The position numbers and the translations under genes were made by a program. The notes below the pieces were generated by a model. That model was given only the letters and a program-made list of their open reading frames with translations, searched no databases and was not told where the DNA came from. This document shows positions 1-8,370 of a stretch of 64,000 bases of DNA, in pieces. The stretch is from an uncultured Armatimonadota bacterium. Its GTDB lineage: Bacteria > Armatimonadota > Fimbriimonadia > Fimbriimonadales > Fimbriimonadaceae. The stretch's first letter is position 1; every line of letters starts with the position of its first letter. The stretch lies in assembly GCA_903904815.1 (NCBI GenBank), contig CAIVDU010000034.1:1-64000 (forward strand), read 5' to 3'.

Positions 1-1
1 A

Positions 2-1099
2 CTGTGTGATTGCGGCAGTCGCAATCCGGTGATCGTGCTCGACGAAGTCGACAAACTCAGTTCTGGTCCGAATGGCGATCCCATGAGTGCCCTGCTCGAG
101 GCACTTGACCCGGAACAGAACGACCGATTTGTCGACCACTACGTCGAAGTACCGTTCGATCTTGGATCGGTGATGTTTATCACGACGGCAAATCTAGCGG
201 AGAACATTCCGGCGCCCTTGCGAGATCGAATGGAGTTCATTCCTTTTCCAGGATATACCGACCAGGAGAGAATCGAGATCGCTCGCCAGTTTTTGGAGCC
301 CAGGGCGATCGCGGAGAGCGGCATCCCGGCCAAGGCGATCACGATTCCGAAAGAAAGTCTTCGATCTCTGGTTTTCGACTACACCCGCGAGGCGGGAGTG
401 AGAGGTCTTGACCGCCACCTGCAGACGGTGTGCCGCAAGGTAGCTCGTCGCTTCGCGGAAGGATACACAGATCCGGTTGAAGTCGATTCGCAAAAGCTGA
501 AGGAGTATTTGGGACGTCCACGATATGCGCGAAGGTCCACCGATGTCCAGGACGAAGTTGGAACCGCGTGGAGCATGGTGGTCAGTGAATCGGGCGGTGA
601 ACTGCTCAAACTGGAAACAAGCCTCACCGACATTCTCGGGCCCCGACCGGATCTTCTTCTGACAGGCAATCTCGGAGATGTCATGCGTGAATCCGCGCAA
701 GCCGCGCTCACCTACGTGCGGGCAAATATCCACGAGATCGCCCCGGGGCGACCGATCGCCGTCGACGCCCATATCCACATGCCGGACGGAGCGGTACCAA
801 AAGATGGCCCAAGTGCTGGCCTTACCGTTGCCGTCGCCCTCGCGTCGTCGTTTAGCGCGCGACCTGTACGTGGTGGAGTCGCAATCACGGGCGAAATCAC
901 CTTACGGGGACGAGTCCATGCGGTTGGAGGAATTCGCGAGAAGGTACTGGCCGCTATTCGTGCCGGGCTCACGGATGTCATTCTGCCTGCGGAGAACGAA
1001 CCTGATGTCGAGGACGTTCCGAAGGATGTGCTTGAGAAGCTGCGGGTTCACTACGTCAGCACCATCGGTGAGGCACTCCTCATCGCCCTTGCAAATTAG
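2..1099 (+). CDS. lon: ATP-dependent protease Lon, C-terminal part (5' end outside window)
   Basis: Cytoplasmic AAA+ serine protease that degrades misfolded and regulatory proteins. The gene is already open at the window edge; 365 codons are visible, a little under half of a usual Lon of about 800 residues. Visible parts are the Walker B strand (VIVLDEVDKL), the sensor-1 region (ITTAN), an arginine-finger region (PLRDRMEF), the small AAA lid and the whole protease domain. Counting from the GTG at 29, the catalytic Ser is residue 262 in PKDGPSAG and the catalytic Lys is residue 305 in GGIREKV, so the protease centre is intact. The GTG at 29 lies inside the ATPase and is not the true start. A leaderless-type promoter for the next gene follows about 80 nt after the stop. 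Identity is close to certain; only the 5' boundary is unknown. Confidence 0.97.
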   Translation: MCDCGSRNPVIVLDEVDKLSSGPNGDPMSALLEALDPEQNDRFVDHYVEVPFDLGSVMFITTANLAENIPAPLRDRMEFIPFPGYTDQERIEIARQFLEPRAIAESGIPAKAITIPKESLRSLVFDYTREAGVRGLDRHLQTVCRKVARRFAEGYTDPVEVDSQKLKEYLGRPRYARRSTDVQDEVGTAWSMVVSESGGELLKLETSLTDILGPRPDLLLTGNLGDVMRESAQAALTYVRANIHEIAPGRPIAVDAHIHMPDGAVPKDGPSAGLTVAVALASSFSARPVRGGVAITGEITLRGRVHAVGGIREKVLAAIRAGLTDVILPAENEPDVEDVPKDVLEKLRVHYVSTIGEALLIALAN

Positions 1100-1179
1100 A
1101 CTGACGCCATAAAGCCACTTTTCCGCGCGTCCATGGCAGATCCATAGGGCTAAGGGGCGAGTCTTCTGCTCAGGTGGGA

Positions 1180-1185
1180 TATGGT
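1180..1185 (+). promoter_or_regulatory. Putative -10 hexamer (TATGGT) of a leaderless gene
   Basis: TATGGT ends 7 nt before the ATG at 1193. No Shine-Dalgarno lies between them and no good -35 is seen. The spacing would place transcription start at or next to the start codon, as at several other genes here. Confidence 0.45.
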
Positions 1186-1192
1186 GTAGCAG

Positions 1193-2749
1193 ATGGGACG
1201 CACACCGCTCAAATTGGCAGCTGTAGGAATTTCACTCCTGGCCGGGCTCGCAACCACGCTCGCATTTAGGGGCTTCTTCGATCGCCCGGGTGAGGCTGCG
1301 GTGGGAATGATGCCGGCAGACGCAGATGCGATCGTGACGGTAGATCTTGTCCCAGCCCCTTCACAGGTGGTCGCTTTCCGCAATATCGAAGGCGCGCTGG
1401 ACAGATCTGGCAAGGAGAGTTCACTCATGACAAACCTAACTTCCGAGTTAGGGGAACCAGAGCTAGGTCAAGCAGTTGGGCCATATCTAGGAAGATCTAT
1501 GGCTCTCCTTGTTTACATGGATCAGGCAAAAGGAGCCAAGTTTGTTCCGGACGGCGTTGCGTTTATTTCACTCAACGACAAGGTTGCCGCAGAAGTTGGA
1601 CTTCGAAAGAAATTCAAACCAGTCATTGAGCCGACCGAGGTTTACTACCCCCTGAAGGATGGTCGGGCTGTGCGAGTTGTCGACACCTACTTAGAGGTCG
1701 CCACTAATCCGAAATATTTCGCCAAGCTGGACGCGGTGCGAGATGGGAAAGAGAAGTCGGCGCTCACGGCACCCGGACTTCGTACCGTCAGAAGTCTCGC
1801 TGAGCCAGCGGCAAACATCAAGGCCTTCTGGAAGAATGACGGAGCCTGGTCTTTGCTCACCGGCTCGATCGACGACTCTGGAGTTGCCATCGTCGTTCGC
1901 GGAGCAAAGACGAACGGAGGCAAGCAGGTGTCGTTCCGACCGTTCAGCCAATCGGCGATTACAAGCGTCCCGAGCGGTCCTTATGCACTATTTGGAGTTT
2001 CCCAGCTAGCCCAGCTAACCGGAGACATGACCAAGCAGGCTGGGGGACTTGGAGACTCTTTGCGCTCCACGTTTGGCGGTGACACGTTCATCGGGCTGTA
2101 CCCCTCGGAACGCTCTCCACGAGCGGGTCTCGATCTTTTGATTGCCCTGCACGGAGCGAACAAAGCCACCCCACCTGCTGGGTTTAAAGCCATCCGGAAA
2201 GAGATTGAGAAGCAGTTCATGGACGGCCAGCCTCTGTTCGATAAGCCGAAGAAGGTAGGCCGGGCAACCTATTACAGACTAGCCCCAAGTCTCAAGGGCA
2301 TGTTCACCAAGGCCCTAAAGAGTTCTCCGAAAGAGATCAACGCAAAGGTGATGTTCTCCGACAAGACGATTGCCTATGCGACAATCGGGCAGACACTTTA
2401 TCTTTCGACATCAGATCGACTGCTCAAAAGATGCATTGCAACCCATGAGGGAACCCAACCTTCGTTAGCGGTCGACGGACCATTCAAACCAGCCGGAGAT
2501 GCGGTCAAAGGCGGGAGTCAGATGCTGCTTGACCTAAGCTTGCCGCGTATGATCGAAGGCATTGCAAACTCGACGACGAAGGGCAGTACGACGGCAGCTC
2601 AGGCAAGAGATGCGCTGAAGGTGGTTACCCACGGAGAGGCGATCATCGATCTCCACGGTGGCCTGAACCAGGACGGTTCGATTCACGCCCGAGTCTACGT
2701 CCCGATCGATTACACCAAGCTTGCGCAGCTCGTTGGGGCTCGCGCCTAG
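1193..2749 (+). CDS. Exported DUF3352-like protein of unknown function
   Basis: 518 aa. The N-terminus has a short basic stretch and a hydrophobic segment (residues about 7-27) that reads as a signal anchor or signal peptide, followed by a cell-envelope-type domain. The stretch starting MMPADADAIVTVDL, with later alternating hydrophobic strands, resembles DUF3352 proteins, which begin with a similar 'lpadapafvsvd' pattern; this is from memory and moderately certain. No catalytic motif is visible. The start is favoured by a TATGGT hexamer 7 nt upstream. It lies between lon and the convergent nadA, and its stop overlaps the nadA stop by 4 nt, so the two genes share their 3' ends. Function is unknown; extracytoplasmic location is an inference from the N-terminus. 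Confidence 0.75.
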   Translation: MGRTPLKLAAVGISLLAGLATTLAFRGFFDRPGEAAVGMMPADADAIVTVDLVPAPSQVVAFRNIEGALDRSGKESSLMTNLTSELGEPELGQAVGPYLGRSMALLVYMDQAKGAKFVPDGVAFISLNDKVAAEVGLRKKFKPVIEPTEVYYPLKDGRAVRVVDTYLEVATNPKYFAKLDAVRDGKEKSALTAPGLRTVRSLAEPAANIKAFWKNDGAWSLLTGSIDDSGVAIVVRGAKTNGGKQVSFRPFSQSAITSVPSGPYALFGVSQLAQLTGDMTKQAGGLGDSLRSTFGGDTFIGLYPSERSPRAGLDLLIALHGANKATPPAGFKAIRKEIEKQFMDGQPLFDKPKKVGRATYYRLAPSLKGMFTKALKSSPKEINAKVMFSDKTIAYATIGQTLYLSTSDRLLKRCIATHEGTQPSLAVDGPFKPAGDAVKGGSQMLLDLSLPRMIEGIANSTTKGSTTAAQARDALKVVTHGEAIIDLHGGLNQDGSIHARVYVPIDYTKLAQLVGARA

Positions 2750-3846
2750 GCGCAGACGGTGAGCATCCGTTCTAAGGCCACGCCCGCAAAGTGCTTGACC
2801 TTAGGCGGAACCGTTACCTGATTTACGACGTTCCCCTTGGCCAGGTTCTCCAGAGTCCAACAGAGGAAGCTGGGATGGATTCGATACATGGTGGAACAAG
2901 GGCAGATCAACGGATCCAGGCAGACGATCTCTCGATCTGGCAGTTCGTTTGAAAGACGGCTTACGAGGTTAATCTCGGTGCCAACCGCCCACTTCGATCC
3001 AGGCTCGGCAGACTCAATCAGCTTGATGATGTATTCGGTCGAACCGTTGAAATCGGCGGCTTCGACGACATCGAGTTCGCACTCGGGATGGACGACGACC
3101 TGTACTCCTGGAATTCGCGCTCGCGTTTCTTCGATCTGGGCAACGGTGAATCGCTGATGAACCGAACAGTGACCCTTCCAAAGAATGAACTTGGCGGCGG
3201 CTAGCTTTTCAGGAGTGTTTCCACCGAGGGGCTTAAACGGATCCCAAACGCACATGTCCGCCTCGGCGTCAAATCCCAACTTGACTCCCGTGTTTCTCCC
3301 CAGGTGTTGATCAGGGAAAAACAAAACCTTGTCCCCTTGATCCAGCGCCCAAGCAACCGCAGTGGGGGCGTTCGTGCTCGTGCAAACCGTGCCACCACGC
3401 TCTCCCACAAAGGCTTTGAGGTTTGCCGCCGAATTGATGTAGGTGACCGGAATAATGCGCGTGGTATCGACTCCCGGCACGGTTTCAAGTTGCTTCCAGC
3501 AGTTCCGGACTTGGAACAGGTTAGCCATGTCGGCCATTGAGCACCCAGCGGCAAGGTTGGGCAGGATGACGATCTGGTCGTCACCGGTCAGGATATCTGC
3601 GCTCTCGGCCATGAAGTGAACGCCACAAAAGACGATGAACTCGGCCTCGGGGTGGCGAGAAGCGTCCTTGGCCAACTTGTAGCTGTCACCGCGGTAATCG
3701 GCGTGTTTGATCACGTCGTCGCGCTGGTAGTGGTGCCCGAGAATGACGAGTCTGGAGCCCATCGCTCTTTTGACATTCTCGATTCGTGCGTCGGCCTCTT
3801 CAATTGTAAGGTCGGCGTACTCTTGGGGAAGAGGGGCCTGATACAT
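2746..3846 (-). CDS. nadA: Quinolinate synthase NadA
   Basis: Condenses iminoaspartate with dihydroxyacetone phosphate to quinolinate in de novo NAD synthesis, using a [4Fe-4S] cluster in the cytoplasm. 366 aa, normal for the longer NadA type. Seen: LVILGHHYQRDDV (residues about 33-45), the repeated-domain motif GCSMADMA with Cys102, KGHCSVHQRF with Cys227, the TEINLV segment (from about 290) and CPCSTMYR with Cys315/317; three of these cysteines are the expected cluster ligands. nadB and nadC are not adjacent, so the pathway is scattered. The gene is convergent with the DUF3352-like gene and overlaps it by 4 nt. A TACGGT hexamer lies 8 nt before the ATG with no Shine-Dalgarno, again suggestive of a leaderless transcript. 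Confidence 0.96.
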   Translation of the reverse strand: MYQAPLPQEYADLTIEEADARIENVKRAMGSRLVILGHHYQRDDVIKHADYRGDSYKLAKDASRHPEAEFIVFCGVHFMAESADILTGDDQIVILPNLAAGCSMADMANLFQVRNCWKQLETVPGVDTTRIIPVTYINSAANLKAFVGERGGTVCTSTNAPTAVAWALDQGDKVLFFPDQHLGRNTGVKLGFDAEADMCVWDPFKPLGGNTPEKLAAAKFILWKGHCSVHQRFTVAQIEETRARIPGVQVVVHPECELDVVEAADFNGSTEYIIKLIESAEPGSKWAVGTEINLVSRLSNELPDREIVCLDPLICPCSTMYRIHPSFLCWTLENLAKGNVVNQVTVPPKVKHFAGVALERMLTVCA

Positions 3847-3996
3847 ATTTTTGAACCGTATTACCGGGGTCTCGAATCGCTTCGAAATTCTATCGTGCGA
3901 GAAACAGCCTCGGTTTTACGGGGCGGGGATGTTGTCTCTTGCCTCATCTAAGTATACGCATCGAACACCCCCGGATGTTCGCCAGTCCTATCCGGT

Positions 3997-4221
3997 ATGC
4001 GCGTCTACAAACTCGAGATTGAATCATCGGAGATCCAAAACCAGCAGGACGTCATGATGATCGAAACTGTCTTGGCCAACGCCCCCGGCATCGGAGAAGT
4101 CCAAGTCGATATAGCACGTCATGTCGTCACGGTGGTGACCGCGAATCAGGACGGAGGCGTCGACGTTAGGCAGAGGCTGGATGCGGCTGGCTTCCCCAAC
4201 AAAAAGTTCCTTGTGCTTTAG
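3997..4221 (+). CDS. Small HMA-fold-like protein lacking the metal-binding CxxC
   Basis: 74 aa. The pattern strand (VYKLEIES), helix, strand-turn-strand (GIGEVQVDIARHVVTVV), helix (VRQRLDAAGF) and final strand is that of heavy-metal-associated (HMA/CopZ-type) domains, where 'GV..v.vd...' and 'aGf' are typical. The loop after strand 1 carries SSEIQNQ in place of the Cys-x-x-Cys that binds Cu(I) or other metals, so it probably does not bind metal that way. It may be a regulatory or assembly domain. The neighbours nadA (divergent) and the NamZ-like gene (29 nt downstream) do not explain it. The start is the only ATG giving the full fold; no strong ribosome-binding site is visible. Confidence 0.6.
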   Translation: MRVYKLEIESSEIQNQQDVMMIETVLANAPGIGEVQVDIARHVVTVVTANQDGGVDVRQRLDAAGFPNKKFLVL

Positions 4222-4238
4222 CGCTAGCCACTGAGGTC

Positions 4239-4244
4239 TAAACT
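4239..4244 (+). promoter_or_regulatory. Putative -10 hexamer (TAAACT) of a leaderless gene
   Basis: TAAACT ends exactly 6 nt before the ATG at 4251, with no Shine-Dalgarno in between. Confidence 0.5.
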
Positions 4245-4250
4245 AGGTGC

Positions 4251-5438
4251 ATGGAGACTGCGACCGGCCTTGACGTTCTGGAGCAACGAAACTTTCTGGA
4301 GATTCGAGGTCGAAGCATTGGCTTGGTGTGCAACCAAGCTGCGGTCAGTCGCGACTTTCGCCACATCCTCGATCTGCTCCTTCCGCTCCACCAGGCGGGA
4401 ACGCTCCACATTGCCTCGGTCATGGGCCCTCAACACGGCTTGTTCGGTCACACCCAAGACAACATGATCGAATGGGAGGGGAAGCTCGACTCGCGAACCG
4501 GATTGGCAATCCACTCCCTCTATGGTGAGAACCGCGAGCCTACTTCAGTGATGCTCGACGCGGTTGAAATTCTCGTTGTCGATCTCTTCGACGTCGGGTC
4601 TCGGTACTACACCTTCATCTGGACACTGGCCTTCTGTCTTAAAGCTTGTAGTGAGCGCGGAATCCGGGTGCTCCTACTGGACCGCCCTAATCCGATAAGT
4701 GGTCTCCAAGTTGAAGGACCCGTGATGGATTCTGAGTACGCCAGCTTTGTCGGCTTGCACCCTCTTCCCACACGCCATGGAATGACGCTCGGTGAGATTG
4801 CGACATACCTTAAAGACAGTTTCTATCCCAAGGTTGAGTTGGATGTCGTGAGAGTACAGCACTGGTCTAGAAGCGACTACCTTGACGAGACAACCGCGCC
4901 CTGGGCCATCCCGTCACCAAATATGCCAACGGTCGACACCGCCACCGTGTATCCGGGCGGTTGCCTCCTTGAGGGGACAAATGTGAGCGAAGGTCGAGGG
5001 ACGACACGGCCATTCGAGATTTTTGGCGCACCTTGGATCGATGGGTGGAAACTAGCCGACGCTCTCAATGGCCAAAAGCTGCCCGGGGTTCATTTCCGGC
5101 CAATCCAATTCCAGCCAACCTTTCAGAAATATGCCGACACATTGTGCGAAGGTTGCTTCGCGCACGTCTCAGACCGACGGGCATTTCAACCCGTGCTTTC
5201 CTATGTTTCGATTCTGCAAGAGATTCGGCGGCTGAAGGGCGACCTGCTCCAGTGGAACGAACCACCCTACGAATACGAGCAAGTCAAGTTACCCATTGAT
5301 ATCCTGGCGGGGAACTCATGGGTCCGAGAATCCATTGACGGATTGGAGGCGCTGGGTGAAGTCCATCACCGCTTCCTTGAAGAGTGTTCGCGATTTGAGC
5401 CGAATCGTCATGCTCATCTGCTGTATTCGGGCGGCTAG
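4251..5438 (+). CDS. DUF1343 / NamZ-like exo-beta-N-acetylmuramidase family protein
   Basis: 395 aa. Matches the DUF1343 family (NamZ, CAZy GH171), whose characterised member releases N-acetylmuramic acid from the non-reducing ends of peptidoglycan fragments. Recognisable pieces in order: GLVCNQAAVS near residue 26, MGPQHGLFG near 59, EILVVDLFDVGSRYYTF near 107, LLDRPNPISG near 142, a GPVMD/FVGLHPLPTRHGMTLGEIA block near 158-185, PNMPTVDTATVYPGGCLLEGTNVSEGRGT near 226-255 and a PFE..GAPW turn. Length is normal. Bacteroidetes members carry a signal peptide; none is visible here, so this one may act on recycled muropeptides in the cytoplasm or be exported otherwise. The start follows from the TAAACT hexamer 6 nt upstream. 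Family assignment is firm; the exact substrate is inferred. Confidence 0.88.
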   Translation: METATGLDVLEQRNFLEIRGRSIGLVCNQAAVSRDFRHILDLLLPLHQAGTLHIASVMGPQHGLFGHTQDNMIEWEGKLDSRTGLAIHSLYGENREPTSVMLDAVEILVVDLFDVGSRYYTFIWTLAFCLKACSERGIRVLLLDRPNPISGLQVEGPVMDSEYASFVGLHPLPTRHGMTLGEIATYLKDSFYPKVELDVVRVQHWSRSDYLDETTAPWAIPSPNMPTVDTATVYPGGCLLEGTNVSEGRGTTRPFEIFGAPWIDGWKLADALNGQKLPGVHFRPIQFQPTFQKYADTLCEGCFAHVSDRRAFQPVLSYVSILQEIRRLKGDLLQWNEPPYEYEQVKLPIDILAGNSWVRESIDGLEALGEVHHRFLEECSRFEPNRHAHLLYSGG

Positions 5439-5483
5439 ACCATCGTCCGTTCGCTTGTACAACCGGGAGTATGTAGGTTCCAG

Positions 5484-5489
5484 TAAGCT
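5484..5489 (+). promoter_or_regulatory. Putative -10 hexamer (TAAGCT) of a leaderless gene
   Basis: TAAGCT ends 6 nt before the GTG at 5496. The same hexamer and spacing precede the GTG at 15073. Confidence 0.5.
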
Positions 5490-5495
5490 CTTGGA

Positions 5496-6149
5496 GTGTC
5501 ACAGCCCATCTGCTTCAGCGTGCGTGCAACCGATCGACCGGGCCTCCTCCGAGACCTTGCGTCCTTGGTAGCGGACGACGGCGGAAACATTGTTGGCGTA
5601 CGGCACATCGATGGACCGGTCACCGAGATGCATCTGGATGTCTCCGGCGCCAACGACGCGAATGCGCTTCTCGAAAGAATGCTCGCGATTCCGGGAACGC
5701 TCAGCGCGGAAATGGGCGAAACCGCTGGCCGAGTCTTTGGCAAACGAGTAATCGTCATTGGGGGAGGCGCCCAGGTTGCTCAGGTCGTGCTCGGCGCCGT
5801 CTCGGAGGCGGATCGCCACAATATTCGAGGAGAGCGGATTAGCGTCGATACTATCCCGCTCGTGGGTGAAGCGAGGCTCGCCGAAGGCGTCCGGGCGGTA
5901 GCTCGCCTTCATCGTGCGGCAATTCTCGTCCTTGCTGGCAGCCTGATGGGCGGGGAGGTCACCGTTGCCGTCAAGGAGTTGCGGGAGAAATACGGCATCC
6001 CCGTCATCTCGCTCAACATGGCCGGCAGCGTGCCTGACGCGGCCGACTTAGTGGTCAGCGATCCAGTGCAGGCAGGCACCATGGCCGTCATGGCCATCGC
6101 CGACACTGCGTCATTTTCCCTTGCTCGCATACGCGGCAAGCGGTTCTAG
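5496..6149 (+). CDS. ACT domain plus DUF5612-like protein
   Basis: 217 aa with two parts. Residues about 1-75 form an ACT domain (RATDRPGLLRDLASLVADDG, then INVSSVR-like NIVGVRHID), the small-molecule sensing fold of amino-acid enzymes and regulators. Residues about 80-217 begin KRVIVIGGGAQVAQVVLGAV and continue through SEADRHNIRGERISVDTIPLV, LVLAGSLMGGEVTVAV, PVISLNMAGSVPDAADLVVSDPVQAG and AVMAIADTASFSL. I recognise this second part from ACT-domain proteins described mainly in methanogenic archaea (DUF5612), function unknown; that comes from memory. The GGGAQ motif suggests a nucleotide- or sugar-phosphate-binding Rossmann-like fold. The GTG start is supported by a TAAGCT hexamer 6 nt upstream; there is no Shine-Dalgarno. 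Confidence 0.75.
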   Translation: MSQPICFSVRATDRPGLLRDLASLVADDGGNIVGVRHIDGPVTEMHLDVSGANDANALLERMLAIPGTLSAEMGETAGRVFGKRVIVIGGGAQVAQVVLGAVSEADRHNIRGERISVDTIPLVGEARLAEGVRAVARLHRAAILVLAGSLMGGEVTVAVKELREKYGIPVISLNMAGSVPDAADLVVSDPVQAGTMAVMAIADTASFSLARIRGKRF

Positions 6150-6225
6150 GGGGCCACACAAGAATTCTCGGTGAGTCCAAGTGCCCTAGCCACAAGCAAA
6201 TACCTCGTAAGATGGTTTTACCGTT

Positions 6226-6468
6226 ATGACTTCTCTTAAGAACCAACTCGCAGTCGGACTAGCCCTGATGACCGGTCTTTCCGCCATCCCCGCATCCGCA
6301 CAGACCCACAAGAAACATCACATTTCTCCAGTGGTCGCAGGCGTAGCGGCCTACGAAGTCGCAAAGCACACTGGCAAGCCTGGCCACAAGAACGTGCTTC
6401 AGCGTCATCCGGTCCTCACCGGTCTGGGTGCGGCCTATCTGGCCCACAAGCACAACAAGAAACACTGA
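6226..6468 (+). CDS. Small secreted His/Lys-rich protein
   Basis: 80 aa. Residues 1-25 are a clear Sec signal peptide ending in PASAQ (cleavage probably after ASA). The mature part of about 55 residues is very rich in His and Lys (THKKHH, HKHNKKH at the C-terminus) with two short Ala/Gly hydrophobic stretches (VVAGVAAYEV, LTGLGAAYLA). It could bind metal or polyanions, but nothing proves it. A TAAGAT hexamer lies 12 nt before the ATG. It stands alone between the ACT-domain gene and the convergent P-II gene, whose stop is 8 nt away. No family recognised. Confidence 0.7.
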   Translation: MTSLKNQLAVGLALMTGLSAIPASAQTHKKHHISPVVAGVAAYEVAKHTGKPGHKNVLQRHPVLTGLGAAYLAHKHNKKH

Positions 6469-6475
6469 TCCAGCG

Positions 6476-6817
6476 CTAGGAGAGCGCGGAGTCGCCGCGC
6501 TCTCCGGTGCGAATTCGGATTACGTCGCCCACGGGAATCAGCACGATCTTGCCGTCCCCCATTTCTCCGGTGGTAGCTACTTTTCTGATCGCGTCAACGA
6601 CTTCCTCAACCTGTTCGTTGGTCACTAACACTTCGAGTTTGATGCGAGGAGCCAATTGCATCGTGTATTGCGAGCCACGATAGGTATGGGTGATTGCCTT
6701 GGTGTGGCCTCGTCCGCGAACGTCCATGACGGTCATGCCGGAGACGTGAATCTCTTCTAGAGCCTCCTGGACATCTTCCAGAAACTGCGATCGAATGTAG
6801 GCTTCTACTCTTGTCAT
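6476..6817 (-). CDS. glnK: P-II nitrogen regulatory protein (GlnK/GlnB)
   Basis: Trimeric cytoplasmic sensor of 2-oxoglutarate, ATP/ADP and nitrogen status that plugs the ammonium channel AmtB. 113 aa, the normal length. The T-loop (RGSQYTMQL) has Tyr at residue 51, the site uridylylated in many bacteria. VRGRGHTK (B-loop side) and GDGKIVLIPVGDVIRIRTGERG (C-terminal signature) are present. The ATG has AAGGA upstream. It lies 8 nt after the amtB stop on the same strand, the classic amtB-glnK pair, which is why glnK is preferred over glnB. Confidence 0.95.
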   Translation of the reverse strand: MTRVEAYIRSQFLEDVQEALEEIHVSGMTVMDVRGRGHTKAITHTYRGSQYTMQLAPRIKLEVLVTNEQVEEVVDAIRKVATTGEMGDGKIVLIPVGDVIRIRTGERGDSALS

Positions 6818-6825
6818 TTGGTTCC

Positions 6826-8145
6826 TTAGAGGTTGTATCCCGATTCGCCATGAAGCACGAGATCGAGGCCGATGGCTTCTTCTTCGGCAGTGACGCGAAT
6901 GCCGAATATCGCCTTTATCACTTTCATTAGGATAAAGGTAGCAACGAAGGCGACGACTCCAACCACGGCGATTCCCAACACTTGGGAAGCGATGAGTCCT
7001 AGTCGGCCGCCGTTGGTTTGTAGAGATGTTCCGACCTGAGCATTTACAGCGGCGTCAGCCAGGACGGCGGTTAGGACCGCACCGATTGCCCCGCCGACGC
7101 CGTGGACACCCACAACGTCAAGAGCATCATCGAATTTAAACTTGTGCTTCACGCTCACGGCCATGCAGCACAGGATCCCCACCGCGAGCCCGATCCCGAT
7201 GGCGGCGAGAGGGGTGACAAACCCAGCCGCTGGCGTGATTCCGACGAGTCCAGCAACCAGACCAGACGCAGCGCCTAAAGCGGTAGGTTTCCCGAATCGG
7301 ACTTTTTCGCACGCGAGCCAGCCAAGCATTCCTGCGGCCGCCGCGATGTGAGTCGCAACGAAGGCGGACACGGCGATGTCATTCATGGCCAGTGCAGAAC
7401 CAGCATTGAAGCCGATCCATCCGAACCAAAGGATGCCCGCGCCCAGGAGTGTAGTCGTGAGGTTGTTCGGGAGGATTGGCTCGTGATGATCGAGCGCTTT
7501 GCGGCGACCAAGAACAATGCACGCCGCGAGTGCCGATGCGCCGCTCGCGAGGTGTACCACCGTGCCACCGGCAAAGTCGAGGACACCCTTGTTTGCGAGC
7601 CAACCATTCGGGTTCCACACCCAGCAGGCGATCGGCGCATAAACGAGAATTGACCAGGCCGTTGTGAACACGAGGTAGCCGGTGAAAGTGATGCGCTCGG
7701 CAATTGCCCCAGAGATGAGGGCCGGCGTGATAATAGCGAACATCATCTGGAAGAGCATGAACAGACCCTCAGGCACCGTTTGCGATGGGGTCATGTACGG
7801 ATAAGGGGATCTCATTGAAATCCCATGTCCCCAGAGGTATTCCAGGCCGCCGATCCATCCGTTGCTCTTTCCAAATGCGAGCGAGTAGGTCAGCAGTATC
7901 CAAACGATGCTGACAATTCCCATCATCACGAAGCTATGAAGCATGGTGCTGAGGACGTTCTTGCGACGCACCATTCCGCCGTAGAACAGGGCCAGCCCGG
8001 GCGTCATAAGGAGCACGAGGGCTGCGCTCAGGGCTAGCCACACACTGTCTGCGCCGTTTACTTTAGAATCCGCAGTCTGTGCACAAGCAACGGCAGCAAT
8101 GCTAAGCGTCGCGGCTACTGCCGTGATACGTCCTCGAAACTTCAA
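6826..8145 (-). CDS. amtB: Ammonium transporter AmtB
   Basis: Inner-membrane ammonium channel/transporter, 439 aa. A cleavable-looking N-terminal signal (residues 1-22, ending ACAQ) is followed by eleven hydrophobic segments. Family landmarks: TPGLALFYGGMVRRKN near residue 50, AFGKSNGWIGG, FQMMFAIITPALISGAIAER, DFAGGTVVHLASG with the first pore His, GWIGFNAGSAL, and DALDVVGVHGVGG with the second pore His. The start is TTG at 8145, chosen because GGAGG lies 7 nt upstream and because it yields the signal peptide. It forms an operon with the P-II gene, so expression is probably raised under nitrogen limitation; no operator is evident in the 225 nt upstream. Confidence 0.96.
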   Translation of the reverse strand: MKFRGRITAVAATLSIAAVACAQTADSKVNGADSVWLALSAALVLLMTPGLALFYGGMVRRKNVLSTMLHSFVMMGIVSIVWILLTYSLAFGKSNGWIGGLEYLWGHGISMRSPYPYMTPSQTVPEGLFMLFQMMFAIITPALISGAIAERITFTGYLVFTTAWSILVYAPIACWVWNPNGWLANKGVLDFAGGTVVHLASGASALAACIVLGRRKALDHHEPILPNNLTTTLLGAGILWFGWIGFNAGSALAMNDIAVSAFVATHIAAAAGMLGWLACEKVRFGKPTALGAASGLVAGLVGITPAAGFVTPLAAIGIGLAVGILCCMAVSVKHKFKFDDALDVVGVHGVGGAIGAVLTAVLADAAVNAQVGTSLQTNGGRLGLIASQVLGIAVVGVVAFVATFILMKVIKAIFGIRVTAEEEAIGLDLVLHGESGYNL

Positions 8146-8370
8146 TCGTCATCCTCCAAGTTTCTCCGCCGGGCGCGATGCGGCTGTCAACGCCATTCAG
8201 AGAGGATTTGAATTGTGGATCGACCAGGCGCTCAAAAACGCCAAAGGGCACATAAAGATTTCTAAATTGTTTCGGTAATGTTTCCGGATCTCTTTCTGAC
8301 CGCAGAATCAATGGGAACTGTCCCGGCCGATCAGGGGTCCATCCGGATCATTTAAACCGTCCTTGACGCA

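Noticed and set aside
194-778. 194-aa frame antisense to lon
   Set aside because: Lies fully inside the conserved protease gene on the other strand; composition is that of a shadow frame.
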